DNA of 64,000 nucleotides, taken from assembly GCA_036244855.1 (NCBI GenBank), contig BQKZ01000513.1, positions 75,596-139,595 of the forward strand, read 5' to 3'. Positions 34,910-47,105 of this stretch are shown here, piece by piece. Made by a program: the position numbers and the translations under genes. This stretch comes from Temnopleurus reevesii. Its lineage: Eukaryota; Echinodermata; Echinoidea; Temnopleuroida; Temnopleuridae. Below the pieces are notes generated by a model. That model made no database searches, was not told the DNA's origin, and saw only the letters and a program-made list of their open reading frames with translations. The number at the start of each line of letters is the position of its first letter. The first letter of the stretch is position 1.

Positions 34910-36464
34910 CTGCAACAGGTACACTTCAATCACGAGATCGTGATTTCGATGTATACAATAGAGATTTGTCTTAATCCACCAATTCATTTCAATCCATCAA
35001 CTTACTTTGATACTGTCAATGACCAAAACGTTTCTACGTGTACCCAAATGGCTGGAAACTGTCAAAAAAAATGAACGCCGATCGTGCTGAATTGTCGTGC
35101 AAAGTTAAAATTCCCGAGAAAATTTCAACCTATAACTTCGTTTTATGATAATAAATTCACATCTACCTTAGATGTCAATCTATCAATTCTTGAAGCCCAG
35201 TCAGACATACCGTTATAGCGAACGTACCCCCAGCGTAACTCAGTACTCGGCATTATTAATGCAAAATAAGCAAATATTAATACAAAAGATGATTGCCTGT
35301 AATTCCAAGCCAAGCAAATTCACTATGAAGTAAAGTGTCTTCCATATGTGTTAATATATTATTTTGCGGTCAGAAAGAGTGAAGCGTACTCATTAGATAA
35401 GGATATCCTGAATAAGATTACTATTAAGATTCATTGAATTCTTTCACCATTTATATTTGCATTATTTTTGGTGTGATAATTGTGATTTATGTCAATGAAT
35501 CAATAAGTCCACATCTACCTTAGATGTCAAACGGTTATTTTTGAAATCTCATTCATATCCAGCATGTATTAGTACTATGACTATAAATTCGATCGATCAG
35601 ATCCTTAGCTCGTGCTAAAGATGCTATAAATCATTTGCATCAAAAGCCAACGTATACGCACCGTGTTTAATCAACTGATCAATAGATTTGACTGTCTCTT
35701 TTCGCAGGAGGTATGTTTATGTAATGCTAGTATCTACATTCATCAATCGTAAACTGAACGTATCAACATCATTGGAACGTCTTATTCGTATCTTGTTGCG
35801 GATAGGGAGCATAAATGATTCAATCAATGATGGGCATACGTTGGCTGTAAACGCAAATATGTTACTGGCCCTTTACATAAGAGCGACCACCGCACACTAC
35901 ACAGCTTTTAGCCACCAACTTTGCAAATACTAGATCACGATGTTGTACGGCTTTTCATGGCGAGTATCAAGTACCTCGCCATGAGATGACGTATTACAGC
36001 GTGTTTCGGTATTAGAAAGACTGGCCGTAAGGTCGTACGACTGAAAATCTTGTTGTGTGCGATGGCTGTTTGTTACTCGAGCGCAAGTCAGATAATTCAA
36101 CATCGATCAAGAGTCTTCCTAGCGTACATCTGCGTCCAGAGGCATGATTTTTTGTGTGTTTTTTTTTTACGTTCGGTGGCCATCCGTTTGATATGAACTC
36201 AAACTTGTGACTTAGCGTACAGTTCGCTATCAGAGTGTCATTGATGTGTTCCTTCAAGCATGTATAGTTCTCTTCATCATTATCATAATGTTTTAAGATA
36301 TTTATTCAATCGAGGATGAAAGCTGCCAGCACTGTGCTCCCTGCTTTGAGTGATGAACTTTCTCTTACAATCGTGTTACCTATTCAAGTTAAAGTGAGAT
36401 TTCCCGGAATATACCATCATGTCCTCTGCCCTTGTTCTACGCTTTAACAGGGTCCATCTCCTTA

Positions 36465-36715
36465 AAGCTTCCGTCACACCTTTGCGCTTTTAGCCTGCGT
36501 CGGCCCAGCCTTTTTTGGAAATAAAAAAAACGCTTCCTTGACGCACAAAGACGCAGGTCATATGATGGACTGACGCTCGCCGTGCGCTCATTGAGTGCAG
36601 GTCGAACGTAAGTCCACTGTCTGATCTGCGTATGCTGTCCGTCAAGAGAGCGGATTTAATTTCCAAAAACGCTAGGCCAACGCAGGCTAAAAACGCAAAG
36701 GTGTGACGCAGGCTT
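36465..36715 (+). mobile_element. Foldback MITE, AAGGCCGACTCAC family, copy 6, full length
   Basis: 251 bp flanked by TA on both sides (36463-36464 and 36716-36717). The left GCCTGCGTCGGCCCAGCC pairs with GGCCAACGCAGGC and the ends pair through CACACCTTTGCG / CGCAAAGGTGTG. This copy gives the clearest evidence for a TA target site. Confidence 0.92.
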
Positions 36716-38760
36716 TAGATGAACACCCCTATATTGTTTCTTCCTTCTCCTTACCCTCTTAAAGCTGATCATGTTTCGTTTACATATCTTCAGTTCTCGC
36801 CCTATGCTTTCCTTCAGTGATAGTTCTTATCGACAGAGGTTCGTACTCAGTAAGCGAACATGCACACTCTTTTATTGTCTACGTCATCATCACCTGTCCT
36901 TCTATTTTGGCTAATACATCTTGTGTTCCTATGTCCAGCTTGGACGTCTCTCGTTAACCTTTTCACTGAGACCCCTTCCATCCTTCATCAAATAAACTCC
37001 CGATCTATCGCAGGGGACCTTCAAACATGTTTACTCGTCTTAAAGCCGGTAATGCGAGGAGACAAGAGCTTAATAAGTTTCAGCTAATTTGCCCGGGTAA
37101 AAACGAACGTAGATGAGCTATAATTGGCGGGTACCCAATCAAAGACTGTTTGTAATTCGTAGGCTAAGGGGTGTTGAAAGCGTCGCTTTTAAGATAATAA
37201 CATGCTAGAAATGAGGACCTCTAGAAATGGATGACTGATGACTGACTGAACTTAGAGCATACAAGTGAATAGCAAAGAGACCTTCCCATGCATGACACAT
37301 GACACATGGATAGTGGAGAATAAAGATTAGCGGAGGCAGAGTTGACATTTTCCATAAGAAGATCTGTTTACAGTAATTGTAAATTGCGAAATGACAACCA
37401 TTAAATAAGACGTTGAAATAAAACCTTCTCATGATATTATCAAATGAGACAGAAGGAGCAGTTGAGCGTTAGCAAAAAGTCAAATGGTGAAGGCAGAAGT
37501 CAAAGAGTCAATTCAAATGGCCTAGAAACGTGAGAAAACAAAAAAAATGGCCGGGTGGAGTTTTGTGACAATGTCGCAAAAATACCTGCGTAGGACGCAG
37601 ACTGTAAGAAAAACAGTAATGGGGAAGTGAAAAACAAATTTGGCTTTTAAAAGAAAAGGGCAAGGAGAACTTTCAAACTCTCATTTATGGTTATCATAGC
37701 CATCATCAAAATATATTTAAAAGTCTTTCTGAAGACAAAAACAAAAACATGGAAAACGGAACCAGATTTATTTGGATATATGTCCAGTCAACGATTTCAG
37801 TTGTTGTTTTGTAAGTGAGTATATCTTCTGTAATATTTCAGCAAAGTAATAAAAATTTCACAAACAAACATTTGGACGATTTTCCATAAGGGAACATTTT
37901 AAATGTAATTATCATTGGCCATCGAAATTATTAGGTAAATGAGGTGTGTAGTTTTACTTCAAAGTTGCTTGAGCATAATTTGGCATTGAATATGCTGTAA
38001 TCTCTTCATATTTTCGTGAATTGTGATGCTTTAAAATTGTTAAAACCGAGCTACAGACATTAATCGTCTGTTTAATCAATTCAAATGCATATTGAAATTT
38101 ACAAGGCTCAATTTTAATGACCTTTCATACAATATCCGATCTTGAAGGACATTTAGGAAACTTAAAGGAAGGATACGGAAGATTGTATGAGTAAATTGCC
38201 ATTTATGTGCCGTTGGTATCATCGACATTGGAATAATGTCTAAAAGATTAGAATGTAAACTGATTTAGAATGACTGATCCCTTTAGTAAGTTATTTGCGT
38301 TTTGTTTACAGCTATAAAATGAACGATGCGAGACGGAGAATGTAATAGGATTTTGATGAATGGAATTAGATTCCGGCTGATATTTAGGTCAATACTTTGA
38401 ACAGGTACAATGATGTCTTTCACCTAGAAACCTTTGTTCAACGATCATATTAGATTACATGTCTCCTAACCTTGACTCCAATTCAAGTCAAATGTTGATT
38501 ACGTTTTCGCATCTTCATTTGCCATCAAGTCAGCTGTACCGCACAGATAGCACACGGGGCAAATGACTTGGTAAAAATCTCCCGTTCAAGTATCCACAAA
38601 AGATAGATGAACATAAAAGAAATGTCCTTGCCTCTTATTCTGCAAAGAAATGTTTGAACTAGTGTCGCATCTGTTCGGTGAATACAGGGAAGCTACTGTC
38701 TTTTGTGTTCATGTGGCTATTGTGAAGGCTTGAATAAAGTCCCTTCTGCTCACAGTGCAG

Positions 38761-38960
38761 AGAGCCACACATACATTCATATACACGCATACATACACAC
38801 CTGCCCACAGAAAGCCACACATACATTCATATACACGCATACATACACACCTGCCCACATAGAGCCACACATACATTCATATACACGCATACATACACAC
38901 CTGCCCACAGAGAGCCACACATACATTCATATACACGCATACATACGCATCTGCTCCCAT
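38761..38960 (+). repeat. 50-bp minisatellite, four units
   Basis: The unit contains CACACATACATTCATATACA then CGCATACATACACACCTGCC and CACAG. Units start near 38761, 38811, 38861 and 38911; the first three differ by one or two bases and the last decays. A repetitive ORF through it is an artefact. Confidence 0.95.
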
Positions 38961-40784
38961 GCACACAGACGCACAAAAACACACACACACAATGACCGAC
39001 CAAATACACAAAAACAAACAAATACGTCCTCACACATGCAATGTTGGTACATATGCCAAATAGTCTACCACCTCTTTTGATAAAAGTTTAAAAGGGTTTT
39101 CGTTGGTCTAACGCCGAGCTCATTCTGCCAGCGTTTAAAGTACTCACTTGTTAGCACCTAGCCAAATATGTTCCGTACAACTACCTGCTTGTGTGGGAAA
39201 AAAATTTATCGTACGCAAGTTGGCTTCATGTGAGACTGCGATTTCAGTTCACAAACATAAAAAGAACAGTTAGAAATTTGGTTTACAGGAATGTAGGAAA
39301 CACATTCGGAAAATTAAAAGAAAGTCAGACCGGTCAAATCTAATACAGCAGAATGTTTATTTGTTGGATATTGCATCAAATGGTAAACTTAGATTATTTA
39401 TGTGCCATATTTTTTCTTCAAATCTATAAAATTAAATCATTTTGGTGGTATAAAGGAATCAACGGTATGCATTAGTGATAAGAATCTATTACAATATAAT
39501 GGGAAAGTTAACAAAATAAGGTGGACCATTAACATAGCTGAATACAAAATAAATAACACTTGATAACGCTGCCTGTTGAATATCGTGATTTATTTTTTCA
39601 AAATGCAGAAGAAACCTATTTTACAGTACAATCATTTCAATATCAACAAGACGAAAGCGCTGTGATATCAACATCATAAAACCAAAATATAGATTTGATA
39701 CGTCAACAATGGTAATAAAACACAGAGGCCACAGTTAATCGACAGAAATGAGGCCAATTTTCTAACGCAAACGTTTACTAATCAAAGACAAATTAATCAT
39801 GATGGTTACTGGCTTTGCAAATACTATTTTTATACGGCACGTATTACGCATTGCCTGATCAAAGGAAACTCTAGGTGGATTTCCTATCGAGATTTCTTTT
39901 TGCATTCATTCAATGGGCTGGAAAAACGATGTCGACTACAAACAATGTGGACTTCTTACGTCATTGTCTAGTGATATGATCAAAATGAACAATTGGAATT
40001 AAGTCTAATTCTTAACCGTAATACCGTATGTCATTGTGTCTACTATCTGTATTATCGTAACATAGTGTGCTGAGCGTGGACAGGCAACATACTGTCTTCT
40101 GATAGCATTGCTAAACCTACTCAGTATTGGCGATGTGTTTAAAGGTGTTTTATATTTTAAAAAAGCGGAGGCCAGCACTCATAGAGATAGGTTCCGGGTT
40201 TTTTTGGTTCCGCATAGAGAGGATGATTTGAAGTTTTAAAGCATGTTATATGACCCTTTTTAGGAACCCCGTTTATGAACATCTTTCCTTGAAAATTCTA
40301 AATAAGGGACGAAAAGTTTTCAAATTTGACCATTGCTCTAAATCTTTTTGTAAAGCGTGCAATAAAGATAATGTGCTTTCTGAAAACATCTGTGGCAACG
40401 AACACGTATTATTGTCTGTCTTTATTATTTTTTTTAGATATTGACATGATTGCATGCATATAATAATTACACTAACACTTCTTATTATCTCAAAATAATG
40501 AATGAAAATTCTCATTAATCAAAAACGGAAAATATAGGACAATAAGGAATTTATCATAAATCGGTTTGCAACCAAAACTAATTATTCATTTCTATTGTGC
40601 AAATAATTACCATGTACATCGTTCTTGCAACGAACTGTGCATTAGTCGCTCTAGTTCAGGCAACATGATCATATTTTAGGAGCAAGGTTGTCTATCAACT
40701 TAAAACAGTATACACACTCATATTTGATATGTACAATTTATTTCATAAACAGATTTATCTCATCATATTATTTACCTCAAGGTT

Positions 40785-41040
40785 AGTCAAGACTGTCCCA
40801 TCTTGACTATTTTGCTAGATTATCAAAGCGGACTAACATTATCTTAGTCCAGCATAACTAACAGGAAATTTTTAGTTCAGTTTACCAAATTGTCTTTATC
40901 TAGAGACATGCTTGAATAACATAAGATATATCGCTGGACGAGCAAAATACTTGTTAACCATGCTTGACTAAGCTGTATGTTAGTCCACCTTCTTAGTCAA
41001 GTAAACTAATCATAATTGTACTATCTGGACTAACCTACGT
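40785..41040 (+). repeat. Cluster of small GACTAA/TTAGTC hairpins
   Basis: Adjacent short inverted repeats include GTCAAGACTGTCCCATCTTGAC, split here as GTCAAGA / TCTTGAC, then GGACTAA / TTAGTCC and GACTAA / TTAGTC. Related ACTAAG and TTAGTT words recur at about 42960-43110. They may be remnants of one palindromic element. Confidence 0.4.
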
Positions 41041-41490
41041 CTTAATTGTTGAATTACTCTTATTTTCAACAATGTTTTGTAACCAAAATAAAGCATCAGA
41101 CATCCTTCAAAACTTTTCCCTCGATACAATTGCTCATAGTAACAAGACACTATGATATAAACATTTGACATCATTTCTGAGAACCCAAATCAACTGACTC
41201 CAACAGTACAAAACCATATTTCGTCTTATTTTGTTTACGCGCGCGGTATCTGATTAATATACCGTCATTTTGAATATAAATTTGTTAGACGCGAGTATCA
41301 AATGACTGTATGATCAATACTTTATCACTTAAAGAATAAGAACAATCAAACTGTACCTTACATGTCCCTCATAAAGTAAACAACCCGTTAATACCAAAAC
41401 AAAGAGTGTATATATTATCATCGGTACACATACATTTCTAATTCAGACCATGGAGTAGCTCCTATGGACCGCTGACTGCCATCGTCGATA

Positions 41491-41697
41491 AAGGACGACT
41501 CACACATTTGCGTTTTTAGCCTGCGTCGGCCCAGCGGTTTCTTTTTAAAGATTAAAACGCTTCTTCGAGGCAGGCCATACGGAGGACTGACGCCCCTTGA
41601 GCGCAAGCCGAACGTCAGTCTACCGTCTGATCCGCGTATGCTGTGCGTTAAGGAAGCGTTTTAAATTTCTAAAAACGCAAAGCTGTGAGTCGGCCTT
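41491..41697 (+). mobile_element. Foldback MITE, AAGGCCGACTCAC family, copy 7
   Basis: Follows TA, begins AAGGACGACTCACACATTTG and ends GTGAGTCGGCCTT. The right arm has lost the GGGCCGACGCAGGC block, so it is 207 bp. Central GAGCGCAAGCCGAACGTCAG matches the family. Confidence 0.88.
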
Positions 41698-43562
41698 AAT
41701 GCAACCCGATGAGCTATCCCGGTCCAAAATGTGTAAATGGCAATTTTCCGAACACTCTTTGAGACTTTGTGGAAAAAAGGATTGCCGTTGTCAGTCAACC
41801 GTGATGAATAGTGCAATTAAATATCATATTTCAATGAACGTCAGTGCATGAGCAACAAGAGTGGAACAATTAATAACCCTTGAACTAATCCTTTCACTGG
41901 GAACAGGAATCCGGATTTAAGCATTTACTAGCTAGCAAAAACATTTGCATGAAAGAAAAACATGTATATGTACAAATACAATTTTTACAAGCTTGTTAAA
42001 TAAAAACTTTAAACATCATATACCTGACGCATGATAATCATAACATGTTGCATCTTATAATAATGAAAATATAGCTACTTACAACATTAGTACTATTTTC
42101 CCTCATCGAAACAAGGCCAATTTATGAAAAAATATGATGGTATTCTGAATTCCCGAAGCAAAAATCATGAAGTGCTTGTGTCTACAAATAACTTATGTAA
42201 ACCATTGTAATATATTCCATTTATGATTAAAATTCAAAGACTACGCACTTTAAAATTCCATATTCAACAGACACGAATTTCTTTGATCTTTGAGCACCTG
42301 ATGAAATACTAATATATTGCAGTCTGTGAATTCCCTTCCTAAACCTATTTACCTAAAAGCTATATAAGGGGAGTTGCCAAAAAATTGCGATCAAATATAG
42401 AAATTAATTGCAAACCAGTTGCAAATTGATACACAAATTTTTATTCGCGAAGGATGTGCGAATTACAACTGCAATTTGCAATTAATCGTCAAGTTTATAA
42501 CAACACCCCTTTAATCCTACAGGAATTTGAATTTATTTTACGGTATATGTATGCAAATATACGCAGCGAGATTCTTGGCCAACGCTGTATTTTTTCACTT
42601 TGGGCTTGACGCACACACATGTTCGCATCGGCCATTGAAGTCCTCTGTAACAAACAGACACAAATAGATTCAATTCATGCCTGGCACAATGTTTGACTGG
42701 ACCTTACAATCTTACCCGCTGAATACAATCATATTTATTTACAATCTATGCTTCCTTCTCTGTGTACAAGCAGAGACCTAAAATATGAGATAATAGCCAT
42801 GTTCATTTGAACATCTGAGTGATGGTATTAGTTCAATATATTTTTGTTGATAAATCAAAAAGCAACGATTAAACGAGAGTTCGAATCTATTATAAAAATG
42901 TATCCAGATAAGAATAGTCGAAGTGGTGTCTATCAGGATTAATTTGCTTGATTTAAAGAAGTGTGCTGACTAACTCAATCTAGTTGAGCATATAACCGCA
43001 TTAGATAATCAAGTTACTAGCTTAGTTAGCTTAGTACTATGGCTGGACTATATTAAGTCGTTGGACTTACAAATGCCGGCCATTTATACTAGACTAAGCT
43101 AAATTAACCTGTCTTATTTGTCATGCAAAATAATCCGAATGAACACCACATCTGTCTAACTTGCTTTTCCAGTTTTCAATCATGCGAATATCGACTCATT
43201 CACATAATTTTTTTTTAATGGTTACATAAACTATTATACTGTTTATTATAATGAACTTAGTCAAAGAAAAATGTTCCACTATTCCTAATATTCCATGGTG
43301 TTATGGTATCTTCGAAGTACTATCGACTGGACGGGTGAAACGCACCGAGGGACGAACAAAACACGAAACGGGAAACAAAAACCGGTATTATGGCGATCGT
43401 TCTGTATTCCAAGATAAATCATTACCTGCAGAGGGATGAGAACAAAATACAAAATATCCATATTAAATCGAGTTTCTGAAAAGTGTGTAATAAAATGATT
43501 CCATTACAATAAGTTTTTTTTCTCGCATACCTTTTCATTTCTCGGGTATCACATTAAGTCTA
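41698..43562 (+). other. Intergenic; one palindromic element
   Basis: Holds the 42366-42511 palindromic element and AT-rich sequence. No gene is seen. Confidence 0.65.
42366..42511 (+). mobile_element. 146-bp palindromic MITE candidate (AAGGGGAGTTG ends)
   Basis: The left end AAGGGGAGTTG pairs with CAACACCCCTTT at the right. Further in, ATTAATTGCAAACC pairs with TTGCAATTAAT. The neighbouring 43820-43975 segment has similar GTGTTACAC..TTGCAA words and may be a diverged relative. Confidence 0.55.
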
Positions 43563-43813
43563 AAGGCCGACTCACACCTTTGCGTTTTTAGCCTGCGTTG
43601 GTCCAGCGTATTTGGAAATTAAAAACGCTCCCTGGACGTAAAAAAGACGCAGGTCATACGGTGGACTGACGCTCGGCGTACGCTCCTACAGCGCAAGCCA
43701 AAAGTCATTCCACCGTCTGATCCGCGTATGCTTTGCGTCTAGGGAACATTTATAACTTCCAAAAACGCTGGATTTGACGCAGACTAAAACCTCAAATATG
43801 TGAGTCATCCCTT
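43563..43813 (+). mobile_element. Foldback MITE, AAGGCCGACTCAC family, copy 8, full length
   Basis: Follows TA with the exact family end AAGGCCGACTCACACCTTTG. Contains GGTGGACTGACGCTCGGCGT and its pairing arm AAAGTCATTCCACCGTC. The right end is more diverged (TATGTGAGTCATCCCTT). Confidence 0.92.
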
Positions 43814-44099
43814 ACTTGGTGTTACACGAAAGTTGCAAGTTGCAGTTGATCGGCACACGCCAATCAAAATCACTTTTACATGAATGTCTTGTTACAAGAC
43901 CACAATGTTTGAAACCGATTTGTAGTTAATTTGCAATCATGTGAAACTTTGTAACAACACGCCCTACATGCAGTTTGTAATGATAACGGCAGTTAAGGCT
44001 TAATTTTTGGATAAACCCACCTATGAGAAAAATATTCAAATACATACACGACCATCTGTGTTAAAAGTTGCACGGGGATTTAAAAGAAATCATCCCAGC

Positions 44100-44166
44100 A
44101 TCCAGAAGGGATTCGAAACCATGACGTCTGGTTTACTAGACCAATGTAATAACCTCTAGATCATCA
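44100..44166 (-). mobile_element. tRNA-Thr-like SINE head
   Basis: In reverse complement it has an A-box-like GATCTAGAGG, an anticodon arm TGGT-CTAGTAA-ACCA (anticodon AGT) and a B-box GGTTTCGAATCCC. The acceptor stem is poor, so it is a tRNA-derived repeat and not a working tRNA. Confidence 0.5.
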
Positions 44167-44284
44167 AATTTTCAGGGTGATCGGGTATCTATTTTGATAT
44201 ATACAATTAACAGATAAACAAAAGATATCAACAGGGTATAAACGCGAATCTCTGTGACGCAAGTTGCCCGAAATGTGAACAAAG

Positions 44285-44415
44285 TCACAACACCATGAGC
44301 GGGATTCAAACCCGTGACCCGTTACCCGATAACTCGGGTAGTCCGATGGTCTAGTGGTTAGGGCACTGGTCTTATAACCCGGATGTCCCGAGTACGAATC
44401 CCATCCGGGTCTTGT
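44285..44415. mobile_element. Head-to-head pair of tRNA-like elements
   Basis: The left half on the minus strand has a B-box-like GGGTTTGAATCCC. The right half on the plus strand has A-box TGGTCTAGTGG, an anticodon arm with loop CTTATAA and a B-box-like GAGTACGAATCCC. Flanking words TGTGAACAAA at about 44274 and TTTGTTCACA at about 44417 are also inverted. Stem pairing in the right T-arm is weak. Confidence 0.5.
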
Positions 44416-46564
44416 ATTTGTTCACAGCCCTAGTCAACTTATAACACACAAATTCGTGTGTATTACCCTGACGGTGAATAGAGAATTTATTAAACCATAT
44501 AATTAAGAACCAATTTATGAACTTCTTCTACTTATGATATTGTAGACGGCAAGTTCAAATTAGGTTTGAAGTAGTTCAAAAAAATTTTGGCCTTTGAAAC
44601 AGAAAAATAAGTGATAAATAATTTTAAAGCAATCACAATACATCAGAATAGGATCGGTTTATTTTTTACTAAATAACATAGATATGAAGACCATTTTTAT
44701 TGTGAGCTGGAAAATGGGCAGCTTTTAGAATGGTTTGAACACATAAAGTCTATACAAAATGCATCTTTCTATAACAAAATCAAGGAAAAATATATTTCGT
44801 CGAAATATAATTCGTATATTTATTTATCATTATTTTAAGCTAGGTTGGCCCTCAATGCTTATGGTAATGGGCTAATTTAGAAACAAATTTATCCATTATA
44901 CGAAAATGGGGGGGAACAATATGAATGCGTCTTTGAAATTCAATATTATTTTGATTGCCATAATTATTTTAGAAGCCATGGGCTAATAAAAACTAGATTC
45001 ATTGATTGCAATTATGATTCTGATATATGAATATTATTAGATTTATTGATACGAAGGATTCCAAAATTAAGATGTAGGTCGTATCCTAACAAATATATTT
45101 TCAACAAATTCCATTGATGTATCTTTATAATAAATACCATAAACATGCAAAGCTATTTGTAAAATAATTTTTGCTTGAAAAACAGAACCCCTTATCAATT
45201 GAAAAGTTAAAAAGAATACCTGTATAACAAATGATATTGAAAAACATGTTATCAAGAAACTGATAAGTATTATTAACATGTTTATAAAGAGAAGATTTCG
45301 GCATATGTGTACTTTAAAAGCACCGTAGTAGATTTTTTTTCCACCAAGGAGATATGCTTCTCCCTACAAATGTTTGGCATATCGTTGTTTTGTTTCATTA
45401 TATTTCACCATATTTTGTATAGTTTTGGTGAAACTTGACAGATGATATTGATCAGGGGCCGAGGAACCTGATTTGGAGGGGGGGGGGGGGGGGGGGGCTG
45501 CAGCCCCAAAAATTTTCCAGTTAATACTTGCAAGTTGTGTAATATGGTAATAGACAGCACCCACTTTCCAAAAATTCACCGCTGACCCTATTAAGCTTTT
45601 GCATTTGCATGAGTACATTTTCGTGGATTGAGAGGAATCTACTAACCACCCATAAAAACGAACACAAAACACTTCTTCACTTTGATTGAGTTTAGTGTCA
45701 AATGATACTTTAAAGCAGAAAGCAGACTATTGTGTGAACAGCTTGACTTCTTAAATATGCTTTCCTGGTAAATAAGGGCTTTTGGAGAGCACACAGGTAT
45801 TCGAGATTGTATACTCATGTAGAGATGAATTTAATTGAAACTCGCCTCATCTTTTCATAAAAAGTAATACGATTCTTTTTTAATCAAAGTTTTAGAGGAC
45901 AAGTATTAAACATTTAATATCTGTTTTTGCTAAATAAGAACTCCTTAACATTTTTGTAATCGTCCTTATGTAAAATTTTACACTCCTTATTAAAGTATTG
46001 CTTAATCAGGAATGTTAATTAAAATTTGCGAAGTGATATTGAAAACCCACACAATTATCATTCAAAGTTTATCATTATGAAAACAAATTATAAGTGATGA
46101 ACGACCACGTTTTTTCAATATGATATATAAAAGTTAACATTGAAATATAACACTTCGGGTAAATAACCAAAGTTTGCCCAGCATTGATAAAATTTGAAAA
46201 TGTACGCTCAGCGTACGAAGGGATGTGGAAGGGAGATGCTTGACCAACGTTGATAGCGTTTTGACTGATGTTCGTCGTGCGCACGTGGTAGCGTCAGTTA
46301 AGCGTCTTCCCTACGCTTCCTTAACGATGGACATACGTTGGTTATAAACGCAAAGATTTGAATAAGTATTTCAGCGTGACAACTTTACACTATGCATACA
46401 AGCAATCGTGTAAGTCGCTTTACGTCAGTGTCTTTGATTATTTCATTTGTGTGGAGGGGGTGTGACAAATCAATGGCCAACGTTTCAAAAGTGCAAATTT
46501 ATATTAAGTTCAACCAAAAAGATTACGAGTGCAGGACATACTCGTCCCCATCAAGCATACAGTA

Positions 46565-46810
46565 AAGACCAACTCACGCCTTTGTGTGTTTAGTCTGCAT
46601 CGGCCTAGCGGTTTTTTTTTAAAGTTAAAAACTCTCCCTGGATGCACATAGACGCAGATGGACTGACGTTTGGCGTATGCTCTTTGAGCGCAAGCTGAAC
46701 GTCAGTCTATACAGTCCGATCAGCGTATACTGTATGTTCGGGGAGCGTTTTTAATATAAAAAATCGCTGGACCGACTAAGGCTAAAACTGAAAAGGTGTG
46801 AATCGGCCTT
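46565..46810 (+). mobile_element. Foldback MITE, AAGGCCGACTCAC family, copy 9
   Basis: Follows TA, begins AAGACCAACTCACGCCTTTG and ends AAAAGGTGTGAATCGGCCTT. The segment 46705-46754 is identical over 50 bases to copy 10 and differs from the other copies, marking a subfamily. Confidence 0.9.
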
Positions 46811-46972
46811 AACACCGTCACTGTTATGCCCAGTAACACATTTCTGTTTGTAGCTTACGTCGTGACATTAAAAATGACGCACTGAGTAATATACACAACA
46901 TGGCAGACTCTCGGATAACCATGAGCGTCTGTTGAGCTCAAGTCGAAAGAATTCATTACCAGTCTGCATTTT

Positions 46973-47105
46973 AGCCCCGGTCACATAGGACTCCGGGAGC
47001 AACAAGATTCACCCCGAATCTTTATTAATTCACAATTAACTGCATCAGAACAACGAGTAGGGGAGAATCGTGTCGCTTCCAGGGCCCTATGTGAACGGGG
47101 CTTTT
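46973..47105 (+). mobile_element. About 130-bp palindromic MITE (AGCCCCGGTCACATAGG ends)
   Basis: The left AGCCCCGGTCACATAGG pairs with CCTATGTGAACGGGGCT on the right. Further in, GGGAGCAACAAGATTCACCC pairs with GGGAGAATCGTGTCGCTTCC with few mismatches. A TTA lies at each edge and could be a target duplication. Confidence 0.75.

Larger units (their letters stand above)
33617..36464 (+). other. Intergenic with one exon-like ORF, a LINE-tail fragment and hairpins
   Basis: Contains the SINE/LINE tail at 34420-34560, the minus-strand exon candidate at 34732-34909 and a perfect 10-bp hairpin at 35955-35984. A duplicated string ACATCTACCTTAGATGTCAA occurs near 35159 and 35512. Otherwise unannotated. 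Confidence 0.6.
36718..41490 (+). other. Intergenic; no gene recognised
   Basis: Contains the 50-bp minisatellite at 38761-38960 and several short GACTAA/TTAGTC hairpins at about 40785-41040. Otherwise AT-rich unique-looking sequence. Confidence 0.65.
43814..46564 (+). other. Intergenic with tRNA-like SINE fragments and poly-G
   Basis: Contains tRNA-like pieces at 44100-44166, 44285-44335 and 44341-44410, and a poly-G run at 45478-45497. A stretch 46190-46360 has TACGTTGGTTATAAACGCAA-type words, also near 35833. No coding gene is seen. Confidence 0.6.

Noticed and set aside
38761..38960. CRISPR-like array of regular repeats
   Set aside because: Units are contiguous with no unique spacers and the DNA is eukaryotic.
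38703..39080. 125-codon ORF with repeated SHTYIHIHAYIH units
   Set aside because: It follows the 50-bp minisatellite; the repeat unit and not selection keeps it open.
44341..44410. Functional tRNA-Ile(TAT) gene
   Set aside because: The T-stem and acceptor stem do not pair well and it is part of an inverted repeat unit.
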